Shown: positions 26,201-37,170 of the stretch, piece by piece
Numbering within the stretch: the stretch's first letter is position 1
Layout of the letters: every line of letters begins with the position of its first letter
Assembly: GCA_946699065.1 (NCBI GenBank)
Contig: CAMPDV010000014.1
Coordinates: 1,302,001 to 1,366,000, forward strand
DNA length: 64,000 nt
Reading direction: 5' to 3'
Source: Loxodes magnus
Taxonomy: Eukaryota > Ciliophora > Karyorelictea > Loxodida > Loxodidae
Translations under genes and position numbers: made by a program
The notes under the pieces: generated by a model
Told to the model about the DNA's origin: nothing
Databases searched by the model: none
Seen by the model: the letters and a program-made list of their open reading frames with translations, nothing else

Positions 26201-26700
26201 AATCTATAAGTTACCTTATCCAAGATGATACAAGTTTCTTAGTTCTTAATTTTCCTACTTAAGCACTTTAATATCTTCCTGATGAATAGAATTTCAAATA
26301 ATAATAGTTAAATTTTTATTTCCTTTTTAATTATCTTTGATGGAAGTTTTTTTATTGTTATTCTTTAGGATGTGCTTATAATATTTATTAGCTTCTTTAT
26401 TAGCTTTATAAATGAGGAGAAGAAGACTCTTATTATTTTTTAAGCCTGTTTTTTCTCTTGAGCTATTTTCTCTTCTTAGTTCAAGAAAAGGTTTGCGAAA
26501 ATAATATAGAAAAATTTAACTTATTTTAGCCTGACTCTTTGTTACTCTCTTCTAAATATATTTTAATATTTAAATATATTCAAATATTTATATTTTTTAT
26601 TTATATTTTACTCTTCTTTTTAAATTTAAATTTACTTAAAATATTTATACTTTTTTATTTCTTTTAATATCAATTTCATTACTTTAATCTTTTTTGTTTT
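23215..26700. other. Long AT-rich stretch without recognisable gene
   Basis: About 3.5 kb of low-complexity A/T sequence with strand asymmetry changing near 24 kb (A-rich to T-rich). No motif, element or RNA gene seen. Confidence 0.5.
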
Positions 26701-26704
26701 ATAT

Positions 26705-26975
26705 ATATATTTATAGTAAACTAAAAGTCAAGAAAAGTTTGCGTTCCCTGGAATCTAAACCAGGTTCTAGCTGCCAGTTTTTTAACGTGGTGGAAACAAC
26801 GACCAAGTTTTTTAAGTGGGAGGTAACCACTATGATAATCTTCTTGTTCCGTTGGAAATCTTCTTCTTGAATACTCCTTATGGAGTTACGTATAGTCTTG
26901 TAAGTTATCTTCACGTCTTTTGATCTTCCTTTCTCTTTAGTTACTTAAAGCTTTGGCAAGTCTTCAGTAAATGGT
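26705..26975 (-). mobile_element. CCHC zinc-knuckle retroposon, copy C, 5'-truncated
   Basis: Minus-strand 3' fragment. It starts just inside the knuckle (NNHLLKTCQSFKQLKRKE), then the conserved T-W-R-Q-L-T-R-L-Y-V and FKKK. The 3' untranslated part matches the 32.9-kb copy: CCACCACGTTAAAAAACTGG, then ACCTGGTTTAGATTCCAGGG. It ends with TTTACTATAAATATATAT. Loss of the 5' end with an intact 3' end is the usual result of incomplete target-primed reverse transcription. Confidence 0.65.
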
Positions 26976-27483
26976 TATTTGAATGTTTTTTTATATAATA
27001 TATATGCTTTATTATATACTTTATTGCATATATTTACATTATTTCATTTTTATTTTATTTCAAAAAATGGAATAAGAATGTTCGATAGTATAGTAGTAAT
27101 TGGCGTGTACTATGCTTAATTACAAGTAATATCGTAGCAGATGCCTATGGATAAGGATGTTAAGCTTTTGGGAATTAAACTTAGTTTAATTAAGAATTCT
27201 CTCTAGCGATATGAAAGGCCGTCTAATAACTCGGTATTCACATTTGGGAGATGAAGTTCAAGTCTCAGAGTTTCCTACTTTCATATATTACTAGCCTTAA
27301 CAGGATTTAGATGAACACGAAATAACATAACTGAATCTAATTAATAGTGTTAAAAAAAATTGTATTCAATTGTGGTGCTTAACACAAGAGTTGGAATTTC
27401 CTCCATTTCTTCTTCCGCCAGCCTTATTAAAAAAATTTAATGGTAAAGAAGAAAGAAATAAAATGATTTATTTTAAACGACGA

Positions 27484-28322
27484 TAAAAAAAAAAATGGAA
27501 TAATCTATTCGCCTTTCCAAAAACCAAATTAAGAACGCAAAAAGGAAAGCTGCGAAACAAATGCAGAGACAACAACAAGAAGAAGATAAATCAAGTTCCT
27601 CCTCTGAAGGAAAAATCATAATCGGAACAATAGAATCGAATCCAGTAAAGGTATAAAAATAATCCGAAATATAAATATAGCTTGACCAAATGAAAACAAT
27701 AATACAAAATTATTAGGAAACAATTTACAACCAAGGGGAAAAAATAAGAGAACTAATGAATACTATCGAAGATTAAAATAACGAGCTACTAATAATTAGA
27801 CGATAATTGATTTAGAATAATCTAGTCACGGAATAGTAACTATATGAATAATCTCAATCGAATTTTAAGCAAGAACAAAATATGATTATCGAAAATGTTT
27901 CTACATAAGCAAACGTTTAAGAAAAATAGAATGACTAAAAGATTAATATAGATTTAATCAAAAGAATCGATTAACTTGAAAAAAAAGTATTTCTGAAGAG
28001 ATTCAAGAAAAAACAAGGCAAACAATGCTATTATTGCAAATCAAAGTGACACTTATTACAAAATTGCGATTAGTGAAGATAAATTTAGATAAAAGAACAA
28101 TAAAGAACGTTAAGCATACTCAGCAGACTCTGAATAACCTAAACAGGGATTTACAAGAGAAAACTATTCACATAAAAGACAGAAGATCCTCTGTGGTTCC
28201 ATCCACATAAAAAAATGGCGTGGTATCCATCCACGCTAAAAAAATGGTAGCAAAAACCTGGTTGAAAATCCAGGGAATGCTAAACTTTAATTACTTTTAG
28301 TTTACTATTATTATTATTATTA
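27484..28322 (+). mobile_element. CCHC zinc-knuckle retroposon, copy D: young, complete, with 16-bp target duplication
   Basis: The unit is 839 bp and is flanked by perfect direct repeats TTATTTTAAACGACGA (27468-27483 and 28323-28338). It begins with a poly(A)-like leader of about 11 nt straight into the ATG. It carries one ORF and a 3' region with small hairpins (CCATCCAC / ATCCATCCACGC; CCTGGTTGAAAATCCAGG), and ends in repeated TTA. There is no room for a reverse transcriptase, so it must have been mobilised in trans or is an ORF1-only derivative. It sits inside the ORF of an older related element (E). Confidence 0.85.
27495..28265 (+). CDS. Gag/ORF1-like protein with CCHC zinc knuckle (retroposon copy D)
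   Basis: About 256 residues, starting MEQSIRLSKNQIKNAKRKAA (basic), then acidic Ser-rich and a coiled coil (GEKIRELMNTIEDQNNELL). The zinc knuckle is at 28026-28067: C-YY-C-KSKW-H-LLQN-C, with the Trp before His encoded by TGA. The spacing C-X2-C-X4-H-X4-C is that of nucleocapsid proteins. The tail is basic. Such proteins bind element RNA. The end at TGA 28263 is uncertain, since other copies read TTA there. No reverse transcriptase or endonuclease is visible in the element. Confidence 0.7.
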
Positions 28323-28796
28323 TTATTTTAAACGACGAAAAGAAGAACAATCATTTTTAATAGTGGTGAGATTGACAAAGGTGGTAATCATTAATTTAAT
28401 ATTATTATAAAAGAAGATCATTATGTGTTAATTCTTTAAAAGGTTAATGCATATAAACAATCCTGCTGGAAATATTAAAAAATTGAAAAAAAGCAAAATA
28501 TAAAATACTGGAAGGATTTAATCAAGATTTATTATAGTTCTGAAGGTGAAATTTATAGGAAAAATTTATTTAAAGTCATCAAAGAAGCTTCTATATTCAA
28601 AAATAGATAATCAATTTAATAAAAAATGATTAGGTGCTGATTTATAGAAAAAATAGAAAAATGATAAATAATTGTAACAGAGAAGACTCTAACAGGATTG
28701 AAGTGAGTATTTTTTATTTAATATTAAACTTTTGCTTCTGACTAATCTAATAAAGGTAAAAATCACCTTAATTAATTATTGTTATTAATATGTAAA

Positions 28797-29548
28797 ATGG
28801 CACCTTATTAATAGCAGACCTCTGCAACAAAACCTAGTAACTTTTAGTAAGATGTGATCAATAATTTTTTCTTTCTTTAGAATGAGAATTAAAGATGCTA
28901 TTAATGATATTTATTACGCAATTAAGATTTAATAAACTCTGTGGAAATTTTAAAATCTAAAAACTCAACATGACGATAGGAATTAGTTATAAAAGTACCA
29001 TTGAAGCAAATTTAAGGGAGATAAAATTTTAGAAACTGAACAATCCTAAATACATAACTACCCAATGGAAATAGAACAATAACCTATAGCTAAATATATT
29101 TCCTACCAAAGCGTAATAGTATGATGTTATTTTAAACAACCAAGACATAAAGTACGAATTTGCTATCAATGAAGACAAAATGAAAAGAGAATAATAAAAA
29201 ATTAATGGGAATATTTATTAGGAAATTATTGAATTAAGAATGTTTTCTCTGTAGGTTAAAAAATACTCCAAGTTAATGAATATCCCTATGTGTATAAGCA
29301 ATTAGTAGATTCAATAGAAAACTATATGGATATTACCTTTAGAAATAAAGAAATAAAAGTATCTTTAAAATAATCAAGACACATGACAGTGAAGATCCAA
29401 GTAAATTTGAGGTGACTACTATTTTTAAGAAATAACTTATATCTTGTGGTAAATCAAATAAAGGTGACATCAAAAAATAAATTGTGTTAAGTTAATTATA
29501 TAGCAATATTATTTGTTAAGACAATAAATTTAGCACAACTATATTAAA
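28797..29548 (+). mobile_element. CCHC zinc-knuckle element, copy F (knuckle decayed)
   Basis: Starts MAPYQQQTSATKPSNFQQDV. It contains NYPMEIEQQ, then YISYQ, then a knuckle relic at 29122-29163 (W-CY-F-KQPR-H-KVRI-C) where the two first Cys are Trp (TGA) and Phe. IIKNQW follows and, in another frame, IIKTHDSEDPSKFEVTT. It is the closest relative of copy B. At least one frame change occurs after the knuckle, so it is not intact. Confidence 0.55.
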
Positions 29549-29889
29549 ATGATTTCTTTTTAGAATAAAAATAAATTTAATGTCTTTAATTTTGCCATTT
29601 TATCATTCTTTTTTATACGAAAGTTTTTTAACAGTATGATATATTCTCTATAACACTCTGCTTAATTTTTAATTTAGCAAATGTAAGCGAGTTATAAAAT
29701 ATAATTTCACTTCAATTTGATTTATTTAAGATAAATGATTATTAACAGTTCTAATAATTTACTAATATTAAATATTATTATATTAATACAGCTCCTTCTT
29801 GTATAAGACTGAAACTAGCTTTACTCACTATTATCATTTATTTTATTTTTTCTATATTGGTAAATTTTTTATCATATTAAATCATTAAA

Positions 29890-30930
29890 TCATTAAAATA
29901 ACTGATCGCCTTCCGGCTTAATTGAAGTTTTAAATGTATAAAATCTCCTTTCCTGCATGTTCGTTTTTTGTGCTCTTTTTCCTGGACTTCTCTCTTTTTA
30001 ATAGTTTGAGTTAAGAATTTGTTTTTTTTTCCAGATTTTCCCATTTCCCGATGGGAAGAATTCCGTCGCTCGCCATTTCAGTTGCTAATAGTTAATATTA
30101 CTCCAAATATTCATTCTTATTCTTTTCTATTGGGAACATTTTCGCCATAGATGTCAAGTGCTGTTGCAAATTTAACATATTTTCCTTGCTCTAGGAAATA
30201 TCTTTTCTTGTTTCTCTATTTCCATTGGAATTCCTTAAGAAGGCTTCTACAGGTTTTTTCTATTAATTTAAGTCTGGAATCTAATTTTACTCAGTTTTTC
30301 TCGTCTTGCTCTTGCATTACTCAAATATCATTCTCTAAATTTTAAATTGACTCATAGACTCCGACTTTAGCTCTTCGGTCTACCATATGGACTTCGTCAT
30401 CATCTTCATGGTTTATCAGATCCTGACTTATTGTAAACATCTCTTCCTTCTGGGAGTTTAATTCCTCTTCGATTTTTTTTATTTTTCTAATAAGTAGATG
30501 AATCAGCTGTTTCATCTATTCAGAATTCAATTGTTCTATTTCAATGTTTCTAAATCAAAGGTAATAGGATCTATATTAAATTATCGTACTTTACCTTCTT
30601 CGTTTATTTTTTATTTCTTCGTTATTATTTTTATCGATTCAGTTGAGTAATCTCTTTTTTCAGTTTTCAATGGAGGCGTTGAAAGCTGTGTCAACTTTTC
30701 TGTTCTGAATTTTTGTCTCAGTTCCTGCTTGTCCTTTGATGGAAGAAGTCCGCTTTATTTTAATTTGTAGGATTTAGTATTTTTTATTAGTTCTTCTAAT
30801 TTATTTTGTTGTTCTGGTTATTTTTATTAAGAAGAGCGTTAAGTTGAAGAAGACGTGGTGAGAATATTTGCTTCTGGTTTTCTCTCCTGTTCTGAGGAGA
30901 TAGTAAAAAACCCTTCTTGAAGCCATTCAT
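29890..30930 (-). mobile_element. CCHC zinc-knuckle element, copy G, intact knuckle
   Basis: Minus-strand copy starting MNGFKKGFFTISSEQERKPE (30930). A Glu/Lys-rich coil follows (QMKQLIHLLIRKIKKIEEEL; EDDDEVHMVDRRAKV), then an intact knuckle near 30137-30178: C-QI-C-NSTW-H-LWRK-C, with Trp before His again encoded by TGA. After it come basic and Trp-containing stretches with TGG. Two frame changes occur upstream of the knuckle. One can be closed by a 17-nt GT...AG segment, the other cannot, so I am unsure whether the ORF is alive. The 3' end holds a short ATGATTTA tandem. Confidence 0.6.
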
Positions 30931-31238
30931 TTTTTTAATCATATATAGAGTTATTTAAATTGAGAGAAATTATGTTTATTTCTTAAATTTTAGATATACA
31001 AAGAAATTAAAATTCCTAGCTAGGTGCAAATATTGAAGTTGTAAATAACCTTAAGTTGCTATATGGATTAAAGTATTTGATTTATTTAGATTATGTAACT
31101 AATATTTATGCTTCTAGTTGTTATTTTAGTAATTAACTTAGTTATTTTTAAAACCTGTACAATTAAATTACAATTATTTTAGTGATTTTGCTCAACATAT
31201 TCACTCATCGACAAAAGAAATAGCCAAATAGATTTGAA

Positions 31239-31727
31239 ATGAAATTTGCTAAAAGAAATAATGAGGGATATAGCAATGCTTTAGGCATAAAGATACAAGA
31301 TCTAGTAAAAGTCAATAGAGTAATAGTAAACCTTTCTGTGTTATTTTTGGAAAATAATTCAGTTGAAATACACAACAAAAAGATGAAAATTAAGTTGGAA
31401 ATTCGGAAAGAAAGAGATTGGCAGCAATTCATATTAAGTATAATTAAAGTTTGTAATATGGATTAATTATCATAAAAATGAAGTAAAACAGTTCCTATGG
31501 GAGCTGAAGCTTAAGACTACTTCGTGTTAATGGCCCATAATATATTCGTTAGAATTTAAATTCACTAATAAAGAATCTGGAGATAAAATATTCCTAAATA
31601 ACTTAGTTTTTCCAGAAATTTTCTTAATTAAGCAAACAGTCAGAGTAGCATTGAGCTAATATAAAAAAGTCTTCATAAAACCCTTTTAATTAATAATGTG
31701 AAGAAAGTAATTAAATTAAAAACATGA
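31239..31727 (+). CDS. Hypothetical basic protein
   Basis: An ATG-initiated frame of 162 residues to TGA at 31725. It begins MKFAKRNNEGYSNALGIKIQ and has a Lys/Arg-rich middle (HNKKMKIKLEIRKERDWQQF), then VPMGAEAQDYFVLMAHNIF. It contains TGA as Trp once (Q-K-W-S) and TGG twice. The first 75 codons carry no TAA/TAG/TGA. No family recognised. It lies in the retroposon cluster but has no zinc knuckle. Confidence 0.45.
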
Positions 31728-32219
31728 AAACAACAAGTTAGTTCAAAAAGAGCAAAGTAATCTCCAATTTAAGTAGGTATTTATACTTTGTGATTGCTTG
31801 TATAGTTTTGCATTTTGATTATTATGCAAACAATTTTAATAAGCTCTAGTGAAAATTAGATATGAGAAGATGCAGCTTCTAATGCAGTTGTAACTAGTTA
31901 ATTACTAAAAGAATTTTTTGGAATAGATTAAATAGTATAAGAAGTTTTAAAATTAGTTTCTAAATAGAAAAAAATTAAATAAGCGATATCAAAATTAACT
32001 TAAATAGGTTAAAATAATTCAATTAAAATTACAAAAAACTGAATCTAAATTAAAGTAAATGAACCCATAAATTAGCTTTCACAAACCTTAATAAAGTTTT
32101 TTAAAATAAGAAAGATTATCTTTCTAAAGTTGAATATAAGCTTAACATTTATTTAAATTGATATAAGATAGTATAAAATGTTAAATAGGTAAAAAAATTG
32201 GAAAGCTAGTAATGGAAAA

Positions 32220-32990
32220 TAGAAGCAAAGAAAGTCAAGAAGCTTGAACAAAATAAAATATAACATTAAATAAAAGATCTTACAAAACCTGACTCTCCTC
32301 CATCGGCAAAATGAACACGCCTTTAAGGAAACACTGAGGTACAGAAATTTGATACAATCAAATCGTTAAGCAATCAAGTTTGATTTATTAAGAAAAATCT
32401 CTATAAGCAGGATAAGGTAATATTTAATCTCGCGGAAAAGATAAGGGAACTTATAAATACAAGTGAAGAACTTAATTAGAAAGCCAACTGATACAATTCT
32501 AAGTAGTGACTAAAGAACAACTCTGGCTATAATCTTAATTTAGATCAAGCAAAGTTGACATAATGGATATTGAATAAGATTAATAAACATAGAACAAATA
32601 GAATTAATAAGAATAAAAATAATAATAGAACCTAATAACTAGAATAGAAAAGATAGAGAATCACTTATTCCCGGAATTCAAGCCTAAAACCATCAAATAT
32701 AGAAGATTCTGATTCTGCCCCTCAAAGAATCATTTACTGAAGACATGCCAAAGCTTAAAGCAACTAAAGAGAAAGGAAGAATAAATAACGTGAAGAGAAC
32801 TTGCAAGACTTTATGTAACTCTTTGTAAAGTATTCAAGAAGAAGAGTAAGAAAATTATCATAGTCGCTACCTTCCACATAAAAAACTATGTCGTAGTTTC
32901 CACCACATTAAAAATTGGCAGCGAGAAACCTGGTTTAGATTCCAGGAAACGCAAATTTTTTTTGACTTTTATTTTACTATTATTATAATT
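32220..32990 (+). mobile_element. CCHC zinc-knuckle retroposon, copy H (degenerate)
   Basis: Shares EKIRELINTSEELNQKANW with copy D (EKIRELMNT), then QLWLQSQFRSSKVDIM. After NLITRIEKIENHLFPEFKPK comes a knuckle F-WF-C-PSKN-H-LLKT-C near 32707-32748 whose first Cys is Phe. TWRELARLYVTLCKVFKKK follows. One frame change lies near 32500. The 3' part matches copy C almost base for base (GTTTCCACCACATTAAAAAT, then AAACCTGGTTTAGATTCCAGG) and ends TTTACTATTATTATAATTAT. Confidence 0.65.
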
Positions 32991-33296
32991 ATAAAATTTT
33001 AAATATACTTAAAAGACTTGCTTGCAACTAAACTATTTATTCATAAGAAATTCAAATTTAGTTATTTAAATAATCCTCAAGTGGTACATACTCCTTAAAG
33101 TGTTAATTAAGATATAACAGATTACTAAAGACTACTAAGACACTTACTAAGTAGCAATATGAATTATAAACTAAATTCAATATTTTGTAATTAAGCTTTA
33201 TGATTTGATGAAATTATAAAAGGTAGAAACTATTTTTAGATTGTTATCTGAAATGAATGTTAGCAACAAATAATTTGCTTATCATACTATCTATTA

Positions 33297-33774
33297 ATAA
33301 TTGAAATTAAAGAGGGTGGAAATGGGACCTGAGATGCACAAGCGACCTTCAGCAGGTTTAAAGGGACTTACGATGAAGATGCAATCCCCCGTGCTGAGAA
33401 ATAAGCCACAGAAAGGCTTAAATACCTTCCCTCAACAACTTGTGCACTCTGTGGTGCATTCATCCTTGGACTTCCCAACTAAGGAACTCAATTACACCTC
33501 CTACTAACTCAGACCGAGGTGCCGCCTTGGAGTGATCTCTCCACCTCTTAGGAACTAACTAGGCAGATCGGCGGTTTCTACCAGTTGAAGTCGGACTGGA
33601 TGGCGATATTCGCCTATAAAGCCAAAAAATGGGTCCAGGCGAGACGATAGGAAAGCCCAAAAAGACATACACAAGAAGAAAAGATAAGTGATGATGTGCA
33701 CTTAACACACATCAGGTAGGCATCTATTAAGATAATAGTCCCTTCCTTAACACTTAATTTACATTTACATTTAC
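33297..33774 (+). mobile_element. 478-bp SINE-like retroposon with (ATTTAC)n tail
   Basis: A GC-rich island ending in three repeats of ATTTAC. It is flanked by ATCATACTATCTATTA (33281-33296) and ATCATACTATCTACTA (33775-33790), a 16-bp target duplication with one mismatch. The interior contains hairpin-forming segments (GACCGAGGTGCCGCC; GCGATATTCGCC). The 5' part is open for 68 codons in one frame, but I see no motif. No second copy lies in the window. It is unrelated in sequence to the 305-bp family, so it is a separate family. Confidence 0.75.
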
Positions 33775-33789
33775 ATCATACTATCTACT

Positions 33790-34590
33790 AGTTAAATTAA
33801 AATAATCTGCTAACTCAGAAAACAATAAATAGTAGACTTTGAGAAAATAGGTTATACATAGTAAACTAAGCTAAATTTAGTTAAATAACTCATTTTTAAG
33901 AAATAATTAGCTATTAAAGTGTATCGAATTGGATAAAGATATGAGAGTTAGTTTATAAAAGAGTAATAATAAGCTGTATAAGCGAAGCATATAAAGACTA
34001 TATACTCATTAAAATGTTAAGCATCAGTTTTACAATGAAATCCATTAACTGAAGGATCAAAACTAAAAACTTAATTAAAGGATGATAGCATTCTAATATA
34101 TTTTCAATTATAACTCTCCAAAATATTTTGATCTTCTATATTATTAAATTAAATTAAATTAAAACATAATGAAGTTTTTAGATATAAGAGGACTTCTTTC
34201 AAAACTAAAAAATGGAAAAAATCCTTAATATATGAAAAATCACAGCTTTTAAAATAATAAAGCAATAAAGTATTGCAATCTGCTTAAAACTTAAGAGAAA
34301 GCAAATAGATAATTCTACTTTAAAATAAGCGTTAAAAGAAAATTTTAAAACATGAACTTTTTCTTAAATATTACTGTATTATCTCATTTTAAACCTTAAA
34401 ATTTATTAATTCCAATTCCCTTAAAATCTCTATTCATTATATTTTTACGTAGAATACTTAAGAAAATATTTTTCAATAAATTTATTTGGTTGCCTCATTT
34501 TATTTTGAGGTTAATATTTAAACTAGATATTTATAAATAAAGATAGCTAAAATTATTTATTTTAAATGAAGAATTTAAGTCACTAAGTTT
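33790..34590. other. AT-rich spacer between the 478-bp retroposon and kelch gene K2
   Basis: Nothing recognised. The last 100 bases, just downstream of K2, resemble the region downstream of K1 (plus-strand TTATAAATAAA...TTTTAAATGAAG), i.e. a shared 3' flank. Confidence 0.5.
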
Positions 34591-34594
34591 TAAA

Positions 34595-35599
34595 TCAACT
34601 TTCTTCTATCTCTATTATTTTAGATTCAAAATCTCTGAGTGAAACTTATAAGATACAATGTTAGTCTTTCGGCTTTTTTACTACAGAGAACCACATTCAA
34701 CAATTATCTCCATATCCTTAAGATTCACCTTTCATAGTTATAGGAAGTTTTTTCTCACTTTATATAAATTGTTATGATTTATCATCATAATAAAATATTA
34801 CATCTTGATATTCGTACTTAGAGTTTAGACCTCCTAAAATTATAAAATCTTTCTTCGATTTAAACGTTGAAATCATAACTAAACCATAGGGAAGCTCACT
34901 TTAAAAAAGACTTCATGTTTGATTATCCTAATTTCATACTTCAATGCTTGATTAATACTTCTCTTCGTTTCAACCTCCTACTACATATATTTTTTATCCA
35001 TCACTGCAAGCACTTACGCCTGATCTCTTACAATTTAAGTTCGGTATTTTTTCCCATTTTGCAGGGTTTTCAATATTTATTCTTCAAACGCTTCACTTAG
35101 GATTCTTATGATATCCTCCTATTAAATAAATTGAGTTTTGCAATACAGCTACAGCAACTGATTATCTAAATTTGTTTAAAATAGGAAAATCACTTTTAAC
35201 TAAGTGAGTATACTTTTGTATAGAAACTTCATATAACTGTTTTTCTACATTCCATAAGTAAATTTTGTTTTTATTCTAAACTGATCTTGAATATTGTTGG
35301 CATTCAAAGTCAAGTTAGATGTTTTTAAATATTTTTCTATAAGGATAGTATAATTCTATTCTATTTTTTTCTATTCTATGGATGAAAAAGTCTTAGCAGA
35401 ACGATGGAAATAATTCGAATTTTTACATTATGATAGGAAGCTTTTAATAAGCTAGACAAATACTATTACCTAAACCTTTTCTTCCAAGTTTTCTTAAGTA
35501 TAGTATCTAGACTAACGCTTATTACTTCGAAAGTTGTAAATCATCATTCAAGTCATAACAAATTATGGGTTGCTTTTTTCGTTTTATTTCTCCTTCCAT
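34595..35599 (-). CDS. Kelch-repeat protein, intact copy (K2)
   Basis: An uninterrupted frame of 335 codons (334 residues) from ATG at 35599 to TGA at 34595. Kelch signatures are clear: IYLIGGYHKNPKWSVWRINI and IYVVGGWNEEKYQSSIEVWN, followed by DNQTW. Six internal TGA codons fall at kelch Trp positions (K-W-S, V-W-R, GG-W-N, EV-W-N, QT-W-S, NC-W-M), while three other Trp use TGG. The final TGA follows EIEES in all three copies; beyond it the copies differ by indels, so there TGA acts as stop. Gln is mostly TAA/TAG, with CAA/TAA swaps between copies. No intron is needed. Kelch blades usually bind proteins; the partner is unknown and no second domain is visible. Confidence 0.85.
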
Positions 35600-36291
35600 T
35601 GTGTACAAATTAAGTTGATAAGACATTTTATTAAATTGATAGATAAGAGAATAATTAATAGTTATGCGTTTGGAAAAAAGTCTCAATTAAGAAGTCTTTA
35701 TACAAATAAGAGGCTTTCAAAAATGACTTAGGATGATAGTCATAGTTACATAGAAGTTAAAAGGATAATATTAATAAAGAAAAAAACCAAAAGTTTGCTT
35801 GTCATCCTATTTTAAAAAGGATGGGTCCAATACCCACACTTCAAATATCTGTATTTCTCAAAGCATTTGCTTCTTAAATTAAAGTAAGAGTTTATTTATC
35901 TAGATATCAATCCAAACTATATAAACAATAATTGGAAAAAGGTAAATGATTAAAGCTAGAAACTACTGGTATTATATAATTTCAAGATTTATAGAGAGTA
36001 AATAAGAAAATTAAACAAAGCAGACTAACTCTTTCTTTAGTTGTATGGAGAAAGATATTAATTGCTTAAAGAAGTTAAACTTTAAAATGAATATTTTTAG
36101 AGGATTTATTAAATAAAAAATTCCATTGTAAAAGATATTGCTCTATCATATATTTAATAAGCCAAAGTTACTTGGAATAATTAAAGGTAAATCAAGAGAA
36201 ATTTAAATATAATCTCAAGTCATTCTTTAATGAAATGTTTTAATTATATCTCCTTGAATGTTAGTTATTAAAGGTGATCTATCATATCAGA

Positions 36292-37170
36292 ATGGCAGAA
36301 ATAAACAATGATAGTCTAAAAATCTGAATAGGTTCTTTTTAAACAGACAAACATTAAAACTGAATTGTAGGGAATATGAACTACTAATAGATTTGAATAA
36401 AATAAGGAATTAGAGAGTAAAAGCATTGATAGATTTAATCTAAACTTAAGGAAGCTATAAAATTAATTGATTCTGAGTTTATTAGCAGTAATAAAATGTA
36501 TATTTACTCTGGTGATTCGCAATTCTTTACCTTCTTTAAAAAAAATGAAGTTTAGAAATTAAATTATTGTGTTTCCTAGTTATAAGAAAGAATGATATAG
36601 TTCTTAATTAAGTAAAATAAGAGTTAGCATCACTCAAGCAAATTAAATATTTCTTATTTTATAAACTAAGAGTTATTATCTATTAGGGATTTTAATTTAG
36701 TTTATATAGATAATGAAGAAGGCTAGTTAGTTCATAATCAACTTGGTAGAAGTCAGCTTTAGTGATATTTTTTAATTGGAGTAGATGTATAGAAGGATAA
36801 TAAGAGTGAGGATGGATATATATTACTATCTTAAAGAAACTAGTTTAAAAAGTATTATTTTTAATCTGACTACCTTTTCAGAATGATTCTATATTACTAC
36901 TCGCTTCTTTCAAAGATTCAATTGATGTGGTAAACTGAAGGAATTCAAATAATGAAATATATGACTAGAAGAAAGAAAGAATGAATGAAGCTGAAATTAA
37001 ACTAGGATATGCAGTCTTAAACAAATAAGTAGACAAAAAAGGACTTTGCTACCACATTATGATGATTACAGTCTAAGCATATTTAGTAATTTTGAGTAAT
37101 TCTATGAACTGTAAATGATCAATGATTGCTAAGTATATTTAAAATAGATATCTGATTATATAGAAATAGA
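36292..37170 (+). CDS. Candidate coding region, unknown
   Basis: From ATG 36292 one frame gives MAEINNDSLKIWIGSF, then NKMYIYSGDSQFFTFFKKNE and DFNLVYIDNEEGQLVHNQL. A second frame takes over near 37163. Under this code the other frames are also open and partly protein-like, so this is only a pointer to where a gene may be. Confidence 0.22.

Larger units (their letters stand above)
27400..28760 (+). mobile_element. CCHC zinc-knuckle element, copy E, interrupted by copy D
   Basis: Without copy D, the frame ...KKFNGKEERNKMIYFKRR joins KEEQSFLIVVRLTKVV and runs into a knuckle relic at 28426-28466 (C-QF-F-KRLM-H-...-C). The relic has Phe for the second Cys and a 1-nt deletion. Then come CWKYQKIEKK, YWKDLIKIYYSSEGEIYRK and FKVIKEAS, matching copies B and I. 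Both the ORF interruption and the Cys loss show it is old. Its outer limits are uncertain. Confidence 0.5.

Noticed and set aside
28670..28710. U6 snRNA-like string (ACAGAGAAGA)
   Set aside because: The flanking conserved U6 sequence is absent.
33301..33507. A 68-residue standard-code ORF
   Set aside because: It lies inside a SINE-like element with a target duplication and carries no recognisable motif; openness follows from the higher GC content.
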